Shown: positions 9,494-17,963, counted from the first letter of the stretch. The stretch is 64,000 nucleotides of DNA from Brevundimonas diminuta (GCF_022654015.1 NZ_CP073063.1:1674001-1738000); one strand, 5' to 3'. Translations and numbers: made by a program. The notes: generated by a model not told the origin, from the letters alone.

Positions 9494-9952
9494 GTGAGCG
9501 ACAAGCCCGAAATCTGGTTCTATCACCTGGAGCGTTCATCGCTGGATCAGGTGCTGCCAACTCTGCTCGAAAAGACGATCGAGCGGGGTTGGCGGGCCAT
9601 TATCAAATCGTCGCATTCGCATCGTCTGGACGAGGTCGACGAGACGCTGTGGACGTTTCGCGATGACAGTTTTTTGCCGCACGGCCGGGCCGACCAGCCC
9701 CATGCCGAGCGCCAGCCTGTGCTGTTGAGCGAGACGGGCGAGAACCTGAACGGCGCTCAGGCGCTGTTCATAGTCGACGACGCAGAACTGGGCGGGACGG
9801 AAGGGTTCGAACGATGCTTCATTATTTTCGACGGTCGCGACGAGCCGGCTTTGCAACACGCGCGGGGACGTTGGAAGGCGCTGAAGGGGCAAGGCGCGAA
9901 CCTGGCCTATTGGCGTCAAACGGACGAAGGGCGCTGGGAAAAGGCGGCCTGA
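9494..9952 (+). CDS. holC: DNA polymerase III chi subunit HolC
   Basis: This 152-residue protein starts MSDKPEIWFYHLERSSLDQVLPTLLEKTIERGWR, typical of HolC. It also carries the LDEVDETLWTFRDDSFLPHG motif and a C-terminal region of the chi fold (RCFIIFDGRDEPALQHARGRWK). Chi links the clamp-loader psi subunit to single-strand binding protein at the fork. It begins 21 bp after pepA, so co-transcription is likely. The GTG start at 9494 is taken because the family homology begins at its first residues. Its 3' end overlaps the following lipoprotein gene in another frame. Confidence 0.92.
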   Translation: MSDKPEIWFYHLERSSLDQVLPTLLEKTIERGWRAIIKSSHSHRLDEVDETLWTFRDDSFLPHGRADQPHAERQPVLLSETGENLNGAQALFIVDDAELGGTEGFERCFIIFDGRDEPALQHARGRWKALKGQGANLAYWRQTDEGRWEKAA

Positions 9953-10266
9953 TCGGACTGGTTCTGCTGGCCGGTTGTTCGACGCCGGTTTCCGAGGCGC
10001 CTGCGCCGCGTGCGGTCGAGCAGGCTCAGCTCAACCCGCCCGTCGGCAGCCGAATGCCGACCGCCCAGACCGAGGACGTCTGCAAGGCCGGCGAGATGCA
10101 GTATCTGGTCGGCAAGTCCCGCACCGAAATCCCGGTGCCGGTGGACGTCGTCAATCGGCGCGTGACCTGCACCACCTGTCCGGTGACGCAGGACTTCTCC
10201 GCCTATCGTCTGAACATCTTCTACAACGAACAGACCGGCATCATCGAACAGGTCCGCTGCGGCTGA
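9910..10266 (+). CDS. Putative lipoprotein with peptidase-inhibitor-I78-like domain
   Basis: An open frame runs from ATG 9814, but the part inside holC does not look like protein. From TTG at 9910 the frame reads as a textbook lipoprotein signal: basic n-region (ASNGRRALGKGG), hydrophobic core, and lipobox LLAGC. The mature part ends in a domain matching the I78 pattern: CKAGEMQYLVGKSRTEI, then RVTCTTCPVTQDF, RLNIFYNEQTG and a terminal VRCG. I78 proteins are small proteinase inhibitors; this one would be membrane-anchored in the periplasm. The usual Arg-Pro-Gly segment is replaced by CTTC. It is paralogous to the next gene. The start is uncertain and family assignment is by motif only. Confidence 0.72.
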   Translation: MASNGRRALGKGGLIGLVLLAGCSTPVSEAPAPRAVEQAQLNPPVGSRMPTAQTEDVCKAGEMQYLVGKSRTEIPVPVDVVNRRVTCTTCPVTQDFSAYRLNIFYNEQTGIIEQVRCG

Positions 10267-10287
10267 GCCCGACGCAAGGAGAAGACC

Positions 10288-10584
10288 ATGAAGATCATCG
10301 TGAGCACCCTGATGGCCGCCGGCGCCTTGGCCGTGTCGGCCTGTGCGCCGGTCCAGACCGCCGAGCCTGCGTCGGGATCGGACACCGCCTTCAAGGCGTG
10401 CAAGGTTTCGGATTATCAGAGCTATGTGGGGCGCAACCGTTCGGCCATCCCGACCGCGCCTGCCGGCCAGACGTTCCGCGTGCTGTGCACCACCTGCGCC
10501 GCGACCATGGATTATCGCGAGAACCGGGTGAACTTCGTCTATGACGAGGCGACGAACATCGTGCGCGAAGTGAAGTGCGGCTGA
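10288..10584 (+). CDS. Small I78-like (peptidase inhibitor family) protein, paralogue of the preceding gene
   Basis: This 98-residue protein has a signal sequence containing SACAP, which could be a lipobox-like cleavage site (Ala-Val-Ser-Ala-Cys). The I78-like domain follows: CKVSDYQSYVGRNRSAIP, FRVLCTTCAATMDYRENRVNFVYDEATN and a C-terminal VKCG. A good ribosome-binding site (AAGGAGAAG) precedes ATG 10288. It starts 21 bp after the upstream paralogue, so the pair arose by tandem duplication and is probably one transcript. Both copies carry CTTC where typical I78 proteins have the Arg-Pro-Gly reactive segment. A periplasmic role is inferred from the signal peptide; the target is unknown. Confidence 0.78.
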   Translation: MKIIVSTLMAAGALAVSACAPVQTAEPASGSDTAFKACKVSDYQSYVGRNRSAIPTAPAGQTFRVLCTTCAATMDYRENRVNFVYDEATNIVREVKCG

Positions 10585-10587
10585 GTT

Positions 10588-11514
10588 TTACCGCCCCACC
10601 GTATCGCCCGGCCACAGCGGTCCGCTGAATTTCGCCGCCAGATAGTCCATGAAAGCCGTGACCCTGGCCGGACGCGGTCCGCCGCTGGGCGCCACCAGAT
10701 GCAGGGCGATGGGCGGCAGCCGCCAGTCGGTCATCACCGTCTCGAGATGGCCGTCGGCGACGTCCTTCCAGTAGATGAAGTCCGGCTGGGGAAAGAGCCC
10801 CAGACCCGCGCACAACGACGCCGTCAGGGCGTCGGAGTTGTTGGCCCGCAGCGGCCCGCGCGGATGCACGACCACTTCTTCGCCCGCCGCATTGCTGAAC
10901 CGCCAGGTGTCCGGGCTGGGCATGTAGGCGTAGCCGAGACAGGCATGACGGGCCAGATCGTCGGGATGGGTGGGGCGACCCCGCTGATCCAGATAGGACG
11001 GCGAGGCCACCAGGGCGCGGGCCACAGGCCGCAGCTTGCGCGCCGTCAGCGAGGAATCGGCCAGGGCGGCGATCCTCAGCGCGCAATCGAAGCCGCCGCC
11101 GACCAGATCGATGACCTCGTCCGACAGGTGCAGATCGACCGACACGTCCGGGTGAGTGGCGAGGAACTCGGGCAGGGCCGGGGCCACATAGGCCATGCCG
11201 AACGACATGGGCGCCGCCAGTCGCACCAAGCCGCGCGGCGTGACGGACATATCCAGAGCCTCCGACACAGCACCCTCGGCCTCGGCCAGCATGTGGGCGG
11301 CGCGGGCGGCCAGGGTTCGGCCTGCATCGGTCAGGGCGAAGCGCCGTGAGGTGCGGTGGAGCAATGTGGTCTTCAGCTGCTGTTCCAGCCGCGTGACCGC
11401 CTTGGACACGGTCGCCTTGGACAGGCCCAGCGTCTCGGCGGCACCGGAGAAGGACTGGCTGTCGGCGACCTTGGCGAAGATGGCCAGTGCTTCCAGATCG
11501 GGCAGGCGGGACAT
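10588..11514 (-). CDS. LysR-family transcriptional regulator
   Basis: This 308-residue protein has a winged helix-turn-helix at residues 1-65 (LEALAIFAKVADSQSFSGAAETLGLSKATVSKAVTRLEQQL). A LysR effector-binding domain follows (RLAAPMSFGMAYVAPALPEFLATHPDVSVDLHLSD). It belongs to the large CrgA-like branch with the N-terminal motif SFSGAAE. It is divergent from the pirin gene with 120 bp between the two starts, the classical layout for a LysR regulator controlling its neighbour. The ligand cannot be told from sequence. Its stop lies 4 bp from the stop of the convergent I78-like gene. Confidence 0.9.
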   Translation of the reverse strand: MSRLPDLEALAIFAKVADSQSFSGAAETLGLSKATVSKAVTRLEQQLKTTLLHRTSRRFALTDAGRTLAARAAHMLAEAEGAVSEALDMSVTPRGLVRLAAPMSFGMAYVAPALPEFLATHPDVSVDLHLSDEVIDLVGGGFDCALRIAALADSSLTARKLRPVARALVASPSYLDQRGRPTHPDDLARHACLGYAYMPSPDTWRFSNAAGEEVVVHPRGPLRANNSDALTASLCAGLGLFPQPDFIYWKDVADGHLETVMTDWRLPPIALHLVAPSGGPRPARVTAFMDYLAAKFSGPLWPGDTVGR

Positions 11515-11531
11515 GGGCGGCCTTGCGTCCT

Positions 11532-11546
11532 GAAACGATGAGTTTC
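11532..11546. promoter_or_regulatory. Candidate LysR operator (inverted repeat GAAAC-N5-GTTTC)
   Basis: A perfect 5-bp inverted repeat, GAAAC-gatga-GTTTC, lies in the 120-bp gap between the LysR gene and the divergent pirin gene. Its span of 15 bases fits the interrupted dyads bound by LysR regulators. Only position and symmetry support it. Confidence 0.4.
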
Positions 11547-11634
11547 GGTTGTTTCTATTTCTGATCGGTCGCCGATCTCTATCTTGGCGTCAAGCAAAGG
11601 CGTCGGACGGTTCCGACGCGAAAGGACGAGTGCG

Positions 11635-12348
11635 ATGATCGAGCGCAGACCATTTGAATCCCTCGGCGGCGCCAACCATGGCTGGCTGAACGCCAAACAC
11701 CATTTCTCCTTCGCCAACTACTATGATCCCAAGCGGATGAGCTGGGGCAATCTGCGGGTCTGGAACGACGACGAGATCGCCGCCGGCACGGGCTTCCCGC
11801 CGCATCCCCACGCCGACATGGAAATCATCACCTATGTCCGCGACGGGGCCATCACCCACGAGGACAGTCTGGGCAACAAGGGCCGAACGGTCGCGGGCGA
11901 TGTGCAGGTGATGAGCGCTGGAACCGGCATACGGCACGCCGAATACAACGCCGAGCCGGACCTGACACGGATCTTCCAGATCTGGATCGAGCCGACCCGT
12001 CGCGGCGACGCGCCGAGTTGGGGCACCAAGCCCTTCCCCAAGGGCGAGCGGTCAGGTCAGTTCGTGGTCCTGGCGTCGGGCTTTGAGGGCGATACGCTTG
12101 AAAGCGGTGGGGACGCCCTGCCGATCCGCACCGATGCGCGGATCGTGGCGGCGACGCTGAAGGCGGGCGACAGCGCCGACTATCCGCTGGGCGGCGCGCG
12201 GCGGGCCTATCTGGTCCCGGCGAAGGGCGAGGTCGAGGTCAATGGCGTCCGACTGAACGCCCGTGACGGCGCGGCCATCGCCCAGGAGGATGTCGTGACG
12301 GTCAAGGCGCTGTCCGACGCCGAGGTCGTGCTGGTGGACGCCGCCTGA
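11635..12348 (+). CDS. Pirin family protein (bicupin)
   Basis: This is a 237-residue protein from ATG 11635, preceded by GAAAGGACGAG. The open frame extends 51 bp upstream, but homology starts at MIERRPFESLGGANHGWL. The N-terminal cupin holds the conserved metal ligands FPPHPHADMEIITYV and GTGIRHAEYN (three His and one Glu). The C-terminal cupin is shorter and less conserved. Bacterial pirins bind iron or other divalent metals; some have quercetinase activity or act as redox-sensing partners. It is divergent from a LysR regulator and upstream of a DoxX gene, a combination suggesting a LysR-controlled oxidative or electrophile response unit. Confidence 0.9.
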   Translation: MIERRPFESLGGANHGWLNAKHHFSFANYYDPKRMSWGNLRVWNDDEIAAGTGFPPHPHADMEIITYVRDGAITHEDSLGNKGRTVAGDVQVMSAGTGIRHAEYNAEPDLTRIFQIWIEPTRRGDAPSWGTKPFPKGERSGQFVVLASGFEGDTLESGGDALPIRTDARIVAATLKAGDSADYPLGGARRAYLVPAKGEVEVNGVRLNARDGAAIAQEDVVTVKALSDAEVVLVDAA

Positions 12349-12420
12349 TTTTCGGAACAAGCTTCACGGTCGGACCCGATCCGACCGTGAACAACCGCAT
12401 CAAAAAGGCGAGGAAAGAGA

Positions 12421-12819
12421 ATGTTCAATCAAGCGAATGGCTGGTCTTCCCGCGCCCTGGCGGCGCTCAGGATCGTCGCCGGTCTGTTGTTCCTGGCGCA
12501 TGGCGTCATCAAGGTCTTCGGCTTTCCGGCCGGGGCCGAACCCGGTCAGCAGGAGCTGCTGTCGTTGTTCGGCATCGGCGGCGTGATCGAACTGATCACG
12601 GGCCTGTTGCTGATCCTTGGCCTGTTCACGCGTCCGGCCGCCTTCATCGCCTCGGGCCAGATGGCGGTCGCCTACTGGATGTTCCACTTCCCCAGCAGCC
12701 CTTATCCGGCCGTGAACGGCGGCGACGCGGCCATCCTGTATTGCTTCATTTTTCTGTACATCTTCACCGCCGGTCCGGGCGCGTGGAGCATCGACAATCG
12801 AACCGCAAAACGGTTCTGA
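12421..12819 (+). CDS. DoxX family inner-membrane protein
   Basis: This 132-residue protein has about four transmembrane helices. It starts at ATG 12421 behind GAGGAAAGAG. Family features include the N-terminal RIVAGLLFLAHGVIKVFGFP, GIGGVIELITGLLLILGLFTRPAAFIASGQMAVAYW and a terminal helix containing AILYCFIFLYIFTAGPGAWS. DoxX-like proteins are small membrane proteins linked to redox or thiosulfate metabolism in some bacteria; the function here is not defined. It follows pirin by 72 bp and is closed by a strong intrinsic terminator, so pirin-doxX is a likely two-gene operon. Confidence 0.88.
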   Translation: MFNQANGWSSRALAALRIVAGLLFLAHGVIKVFGFPAGAEPGQQELLSLFGIGGVIELITGLLLILGLFTRPAAFIASGQMAVAYWMFHFPSSPYPAVNGGDAAILYCFIFLYIFTAGPGAWSIDNRTAKRF

Positions 12820-12836
12820 TTTGTGGAAATGGAAAG

Positions 12837-12867
12837 GCCGCCGCGCTATCCTGCGCGGCGGCTTTTT
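12837..12867 (+). terminator. Rho-independent terminator of the pirin-doxX unit
   Basis: GCCGCCGCGC and GCGCGGCGGC form a perfect 10-bp stem around a 6-base loop (TATCCT), directly followed by five T residues. It lies 17 bp after the doxX stop and abuts the convergent pip stop. Confidence 0.9.
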
Positions 12868-13847
12868 CATGCCTTAAGGCTTGCGGCCCAATCGGCGGCG
12901 CGGACCAGGCTGTCGACGATGCCGGGTTCCGACGATGCGTGGCCGGCGTCGCCGACGATGTCCAGATGGGCCTCGGGCCAGGCGCGGTGCAGCGCCCAGG
13001 CGCCAGAAATCGGCGTCACCACGTCGAACCGGCCCTGCGCGATCCAGCACGGGATATGCCGCATCCGGTTCACATTCTTCAGCAGCCAGCCGTCCTCCTC
13101 GAAGAAGCCGGCGTTGGTGAAGAACCAGTTCTCGATCCGGGCGAAGGCGACGGCGAAGTCGGGCTCGGCGAACTTGTCCGGCCGGGCGTTGGGGCCCTCG
13201 ACGCTGACGGTTTCGCCCTCCCAGCTGGACCAGGCGACGGCGCAGCGTTCGCGCTCGGCCACGTCATCGCCGATCAGCCGCTTGTAATAGGCTGCCATCA
13301 GGTCGCCGCGCTCGGCCTCGGGGATGGGGGCGACGAAGCGCTCCCAGGCGTCCGGGAAGATCATCGAGGCGCCGTCCTGATAGAACCAGTGCAACTCCTT
13401 CTTCGTCAGCAGGAAGATGCCGCGTAGCAAGAGCGCGATGACTTTTTCAGGATGGGTGATGGCGTAGGCCATCGACAGGGTCGAACCCCAGGAGCCGCCG
13501 AACACTACCCATTGGTCGACGCCGCACAGGGCGCGCAGCCGCTCGATGTCGTCGATCAGGGTCCAGGTCGTGTTGTCTTCCAGCGAGGCGTGGGGCCGCG
13601 ACTGACCGCAGCCGCGCTGGTCGAACATGATGATGCGATAGACGGCGGGATCGAAGAAGCGGCGCATGCCCGGATTGACCGCGCCGCCAGGCCCGCCGTG
13701 CAGAACCAGGACCGGCAAGCCGTGCGGATTGCCGGATTCCTCGTAATAGATTTCATGCACGCCTTCGGTCGGCATCCAACCCGAGGCATAGGCCTCGATC
13801 TCGGGGTGGAGCACACGACGCGGCTCGGCGGGCGTGGGGAAGGCCAT
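12867..13847 (-). CDS. pip: Prolyl aminopeptidase (proline iminopeptidase, S33)
   Basis: This 326-residue alpha/beta hydrolase removes N-terminal proline from peptides in the cytosol. It has the oxyanion motif VLHGGPGGAVNPGMRRFFDP, the sequence MFDQRGCGQSRPHA typical of prolyl aminopeptidases, the nucleophile elbow GGSWGSTLSMAYA, the acid in AQGRFDVVTP and the catalytic His in GDAGHASSEPG. Length and motif order match the family. Its stop meets the terminator of the convergent doxX gene. The next upstream gene on this strand (DUF423) ends 25 bp before its start, so they may share a transcript. Confidence 0.93.
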   Translation of the reverse strand: MAFPTPAEPRRVLHPEIEAYASGWMPTEGVHEIYYEESGNPHGLPVLVLHGGPGGAVNPGMRRFFDPAVYRIIMFDQRGCGQSRPHASLEDNTTWTLIDDIERLRALCGVDQWVVFGGSWGSTLSMAYAITHPEKVIALLLRGIFLLTKKELHWFYQDGASMIFPDAWERFVAPIPEAERGDLMAAYYKRLIGDDVAERERCAVAWSSWEGETVSVEGPNARPDKFAEPDFAVAFARIENWFFTNAGFFEEDGWLLKNVNRMRHIPCWIAQGRFDVVTPISGAWALHRAWPEAHLDIVGDAGHASSEPGIVDSLVRAADWAASLKA

Positions 13848-13872
13848 GGATGCTTGGTCTTTCTAAAGGGAA

Positions 13873-14235
13873 TCAGGGGCGAGAACGCAAGGCCGCAAAG
13901 GCCAGGCAGAGCCAGCCGGCGATCATCAACAGGCCGCCGATCGGGGCCACGGCGCCGAACGCCGGCACGCCAAGAAAGGCGATCGCCGCCAGGGCGAGGC
14001 AGAAGATCAGGCCGCCGATCGATCCGAGCCAGCCCGCAAGCCGCGCCATCCCACCGCCCCCTGTCCATTGGGCGCAGGCGAAGGCGAAGACGGCGTGGAC
14101 GATCTGATACTGTGCGCCGGTGGTCAGCAGGGTCTTGATCTGCGGCCCGGCGCCATGCGCGGCGAAGGCGCCCAGCGCCACGGCCAGGGCTCCATTCAGG
14201 GCGGCGAAAACGATCAGGTTGCGACTCACTGTCAT
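13873..14235 (-). CDS. DUF423 family small membrane protein
   Basis: This 120-residue protein has four predicted transmembrane helices. The DUF423 signature is clear: N-terminal AALNGALAVALGAFAAHG, then LTTGAQYQIVHAVFAFA, and a glycine-rich last helix (APIGGLLMIAGWLCLAFAAL). The family is widespread in the inner membrane of proteobacteria and has no established biochemical role. It ends 25 bp upstream of pip on the same strand. Confidence 0.88.
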   Translation of the reverse strand: MTVSRNLIVFAALNGALAVALGAFAAHGAGPQIKTLLTTGAQYQIVHAVFAFACAQWTGGGGMARLAGWLGSIGGLIFCLALAAIAFLGVPAFGAVAPIGGLLMIAGWLCLAFAALRSRP

Positions 14236-14283
14236 TTCGAAACCCTAGACCGCCAGTGCGCCGATGTCTGCGACGCAGGAAGG

Positions 14284-14901
14284 TTATCCGACACGCGGCA
14301 GCGGCGTCAGGTGGCTGGCCATGGCCGAGGCGGCGGCCTTGACGCCCTTGCGCACCGCCGCCTCATTGGCGGGGGCGGGCGCCCTCAGCAGGCCGATCGA
14401 CGGCGTCAGAGGGCCATCCGGCAGGTCCGAGAGCACGCGGTAGAGAATATAGGAGCCGGCGTCTTCCTCGATGTCGGACGAGGCGTCGGCCTGCAGCCCG
14501 GCGGCGGTCAGGGCGCGAACCATGTCGGCGACGGGCGCCGTGGTGCGGGCCACGCCCGGCCCGGTGCTGGACAGGCGGTGCTTGTAGTCGAGAGTGCGGT
14601 TTTCAGCGCGCATCTGGACCCGGAAGCCTGCGCCCTTTTGCGTGCGTCCGACCAGGAGGACAGCCCGGCATTCCCCGCTCCCGAGACGGGCGGCCAGGGT
14701 GGAGGCGAGTTCGTCGGGATCGGCGGCGGCGATGGGCACGGCGCGGGCCCCGCTGGGGCTCCAGATTTCGCCCGACAGATCCTCGACCAGATCCCACCCG
14801 TCATCGTCGCCGTCATAGGCGCATATGATGATGCCAGGGCGGCGATCGCCGCTCGTCCGACTGTCGATTTCGTTCATCGTGCCAGTCATAGCCCCATCCA
14901 T
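14284..14901 (-). CDS. Hypothetical protein, possibly distant from pyroglutamyl-peptidase fold
   Basis: A protein of up to 205 residues, with a possible later start at MNEIDSRTSGDRRPG (ATG 14877). No signal peptide or membrane segment is seen. An N-terminal strand (GIIICAYDGDDDGWDLVEDL), a mid-region CRAVLLVGRTQKGAGFRVQMRAENRTLDYK and a segment DAGSYILYRVLSDL recall the order of motifs in pyroglutamyl peptidase I. However, the residue matching the catalytic Cys would be Ile, so any resemblance implies a non-catalytic relative. Codon use looks like the surrounding core genes. I do not recognise a function. Confidence 0.6.
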   Translation of the reverse strand: MDGAMTGTMNEIDSRTSGDRRPGIIICAYDGDDDGWDLVEDLSGEIWSPSGARAVPIAAADPDELASTLAARLGSGECRAVLLVGRTQKGAGFRVQMRAENRTLDYKHRLSSTGPGVARTTAPVADMVRALTAAGLQADASSDIEEDAGSYILYRVLSDLPDGPLTPSIGLLRAPAPANEAAVRKGVKAAASAMASHLTPLPRVG

Positions 14902-14961
14902 GACAGTTCGGTGACGTGCAAGTGGCTGTAACTTCCCGACGCCGTCAAGTGCGCAAAAGTC

Positions 14962-17544
14962 TTAGCCCAGGTCGCCGACCGCCGCATCCAGCAACATGAA
15001 GGCGCGACCGCTGTCGGACGCCAGGCTGGACTGCACCGCCGCGCTGTCTCCGGCGCGAGCCGAAGCGTTCAGCATGACCGCGAAGTTGCGGACATAGCGT
15101 TCGGCGTCAGCGCGCAGTTCGGCGTCGCTGAGGACGCGGCGAGACACGCTGCGGACGGCGGCCGGGGCGACGCGACGCACGATCTGACGCGCGGCGTCGG
15201 GGTCGCCGTTGCTGAAGGCGCGCGCGGCCTCTTCGACGCGCGAGCGGGGCAGGAGGGCGTTGGGATCGACTCCCATGCGCCGGATGGCGGCGGCGACCCT
15301 GTCGGACAGGGCTTCGGCCTCGGCAGGCGAAGGGGAGGGCGTGTCCAGCTCCAGCGGGGCCTCGCTGTCGTCGTCGCCGTCGATCAGATCGCTCCAGTCC
15401 AGGCCCTTGTCGGTGGACGGCGGCGGCGTCTCTGCGGGCTCGAGGCGCAGGCGGCTGCGCAGGCCGAACCGGCGCTCTTCGGCGGGCGGCGAGGCGGGAG
15501 GCGTGGGGCGATCGATCCGGCGCTCCGTACGAGGTTCGGGCCGGGCTTCGATCTCTGCGGCCGGCTCGCGACGACGCGCCGGCGTCGTATCGCCCGACAC
15601 CACGCCCATCAGACGCACGGCCTCGGTCAGCATGTCGTAGTTTCGGCGCACGCGATCCTGGAACCCGACATCCAGGGCCTCGGTGTCTTCCGCCGCCTTG
15701 CGCGAAGCGGCGGAAAGGGAGGCCAGGCCTTCCTCGACCGTGGCGCGCACGGCGTCAGCCCGTGAGCGGGCTTCTTGAGGCAGGCGCGCGGCGCGTTCGT
15801 CGATGTCGGCGACGGCGGTGTCGATTTCCGACAAGGCGCTGTTGAGACGTGCAACCAGGGTTTCCAGGCGGCTGACCATCCGTTCGCCGGTTTCTTCGAC
15901 CAAGCCGGACGTTTCGGTGACGATGCGGCGGGCGTCGGCGATGCGAGCGTCGGCGGCCGTGTCGGCCTTCTGGGCGGCTTCAAACAGGGATTCACCCAGT
16001 CGGTCGGTGCGGAGACGGGCCTGTTCGGCGGCGTCGGCGGCGGCGGCGCGGGAATCCTCGGCCGTGGCGCGCATCTGCTCCAGGGCGCGGCGCGTCTCTT
16101 CCATCAGAGCGTCGCGCGCCTCGGCCGCCAAGGCTTCGAAGCGATCCAAGGCGACCTTGGTGGCGGAATCGAAGCCGTCGGCCTCGCGTTGCGACATGTC
16201 GACGAGAGCGCGGAACTGGTCGGTGGCGGCCTCGACCAGATCGCGCATGGACTCGACCGAGGTCTGGGTGGTGCGATCCAGATCGCCCGCGGCGCTGCGC
16301 GTGGCGGACAGATGTTCGATCAATTGGGCGCGCTGGCTTTCGACCTGGGCGGAGAAGTCCTCCTGATCGGTGCGCAGGGCGTAGGCGGCGGTGACCAGGG
16401 CGGCGCGTTGCTGGCTGAGGCCTTCCTCGACGGATTGGATCTGCTCGGCGACGCCCGAACCGGCGTTCTCAAGTCGAATGGTCTGGCGCGCCAGATCGTC
16501 GGAGGCCACGCGTGCGGCGTCTTGGGCTTCACCAGCGGCGGCGGCGAGGTCGGCGGCGCGCGCGGCGAGGGCGGCCTCGGCCTCACGCAGTTGCGCCTGA
16601 GCCAGATCGGAGGCGTCCGCGACCATGCGCGACTGCCGCTCGACCGCGTCGATGACGCCCGACGCCTGCGTATCCAGGTGGATGCCCAGGGTCTGCATCT
16701 GGTCGCGCTCGCGGCCGAGGTTTTCGGTGAGACGTCGTGCGGTGCGGCCGGCGTTCTCGGCCGCCTCGTTCAGGCGCGTTGTCTCTTGGGCCAACGCCAC
16801 TCGGAGCAGGGCCATGTCGTTGCGGGCGCGTTCCGCCGCCAGGGTGGCGTGATCGATGTCGGAACGCAGCGACTGAAGCACCTCGCCGGTTTGCTGGGCG
16901 GCCAGGGCGGTCGGAGCCACGAGGGCCTCGGCCAGCTGCCGGGCGCGGCGCGTCTCTGCGGCCAGACCGGCACCCTGTCGGACGGCATGGGCCAACATGA
17001 TGGCCAAACCCGCAGGGGCCAGGGCGATCAGGGCGTAGATGGCGATCCGCAGCGGGTCCAGTTCTGCCCCGCCGGCGCCGAACTCGTAAGCGGCCCAGGA
17101 GGCGACACCGCCGATCCACAGGGCGGAGGCAACGCCTGCGATCACATAGGCGTGGCGCCCGGACGGCTCGCCCTGGGGCTTGGCTTGAACGGTTTTCACA
17201 GCCGGCGGTTTGGACAGTTCGAACGGCGCGGGCGGCTGACCGGCGGTGACCGCCATATCGACAGGAGCCTCTGGCGTCGCTTCCCCATTGACAGGGGCGA
17301 CGCCGCTTTCGGCGGCAAGGGCGCGTTCTTCGGCCTGCCGCTGCTCTTCCAGCAGGCGACGGCGGCGGCGCTCGGACATTGGCGGCTCGAACGTCGGCTG
17401 CACGATCTCGAAATCAGGCTCGGGAATCGGGTCGAGCGACGGTGTCGCCTCCTGGACCGGCATTTCATCGGAGGCCGAAAGATCGACCGGCGCAACGGCC
17501 TCGTCGTCGGTCAGCTTCAGCGGCGGCCGTTTGGGAGACTTCAT
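14962..17544 (-). CDS. tipN: TipN-like polarity protein (membrane-anchored coiled coil)
   Basis: This 860-residue protein has an acidic, proline-rich cytosolic N-terminus (1-125), two transmembrane helices at about 131-153 and 166-188, and a long alanine-rich coiled coil (about 190-640) full of heptad-like stretches such as ERARNDMALLRVALAQETTRL. A Pro/Arg-rich linker and a small globular C-terminal domain follow. Size, the two N-terminal helices and the long coiled coil match TipN of Caulobacter, which marks the new pole and directs polarity, flagellum placement and division-plane orientation. It appears monocistronic. Assignment rests on architecture, so another coiled-coil membrane protein cannot be fully excluded. 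Confidence 0.72.
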   Translation of the reverse strand: MKSPKRPPLKLTDDEAVAPVDLSASDEMPVQEATPSLDPIPEPDFEIVQPTFEPPMSERRRRRLLEEQRQAEERALAAESGVAPVNGEATPEAPVDMAVTAGQPPAPFELSKPPAVKTVQAKPQGEPSGRHAYVIAGVASALWIGGVASWAAYEFGAGGAELDPLRIAIYALIALAPAGLAIMLAHAVRQGAGLAAETRRARQLAEALVAPTALAAQQTGEVLQSLRSDIDHATLAAERARNDMALLRVALAQETTRLNEAAENAGRTARRLTENLGRERDQMQTLGIHLDTQASGVIDAVERQSRMVADASDLAQAQLREAEAALAARAADLAAAAGEAQDAARVASDDLARQTIRLENAGSGVAEQIQSVEEGLSQQRAALVTAAYALRTDQEDFSAQVESQRAQLIEHLSATRSAAGDLDRTTQTSVESMRDLVEAATDQFRALVDMSQREADGFDSATKVALDRFEALAAEARDALMEETRRALEQMRATAEDSRAAAADAAEQARLRTDRLGESLFEAAQKADTAADARIADARRIVTETSGLVEETGERMVSRLETLVARLNSALSEIDTAVADIDERAARLPQEARSRADAVRATVEEGLASLSAASRKAAEDTEALDVGFQDRVRRNYDMLTEAVRLMGVVSGDTTPARRREPAAEIEARPEPRTERRIDRPTPPASPPAEERRFGLRSRLRLEPAETPPPSTDKGLDWSDLIDGDDDSEAPLELDTPSPSPAEAEALSDRVAAAIRRMGVDPNALLPRSRVEEAARAFSNGDPDAARQIVRRVAPAAVRSVSRRVLSDAELRADAERYVRNFAVMLNASARAGDSAAVQSSLASDSGRAFMLLDAAVGDLG

Positions 17545-17683
17545 AAGCTCAAAAACTCGATCTCTACGCGGGCGTCCGACAGCGCCGAGGAAACCCTAGA
17601 GCATGATCGATGCGGACGAAACCGACTCAAGCCCGCAACCTGTCGATGAACCGCGTCATGCAGCGCGCAAAGCGCCGCAGCGT

Positions 17684-17866
17684 TCAGCAGTCGCGCTTGG
17701 ATTCGGAAAGCAGCGTGGCGTTGGAGCCGGTGTCACGGCACTCCACCACACGGCGCACTTCGCGGTCGCCGTGGTTGGGGTTGTGGGTGTCGACGCCGAA
17801 CTGCGTCAGGACGGCGGCGGCCAGCAGGGCGATGAAGCCAGCGATCAGTTCGACAAGCGCCTGCAT
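17684..17866 (-). CDS. Small hypothetical membrane-associated protein (60 aa)
   Basis: The frame starts at ATG 17866 behind a strong GAGGGAGGG ribosome-binding site 4-5 bases upstream. The first 22 residues form one hydrophobic helix (ALVELIAGFIALLAAAVLTQFGV). A polar tail with two Cys follows (VVECRDTGSNATLL...KRDC). The strong Shine-Dalgarno sequence and the helix make a real small protein more likely than chance. No family is recognised. It sits alone between tipN and the divergent phospholipase D-family gene. Confidence 0.55.
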   Translation of the reverse strand: MQALVELIAGFIALLAAAVLTQFGVDTHNPNHGDREVRRVVECRDTGSNATLLSESKRDC

Positions 17867-17963
17867 TCTACCCTCCCTCGCAGCCTGTATGGCTACGCTC
17901 CTTATGCGCCAAATCGGCGAACGTCACAATCCCGCCCTGAAAGATTGACCGAGAGACACGCGC

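Noticed and set aside
7901..9526. 541-codon minus-strand frame opposite pepA
   Set aside because: Antisense shadow of the M17 aminopeptidase; no ribosome-binding site or motif.
15775..17649. 624-codon plus-strand frame opposite tipN
   Set aside because: Glycine-rich complement of the alanine-rich coiled coil, with no independent support.
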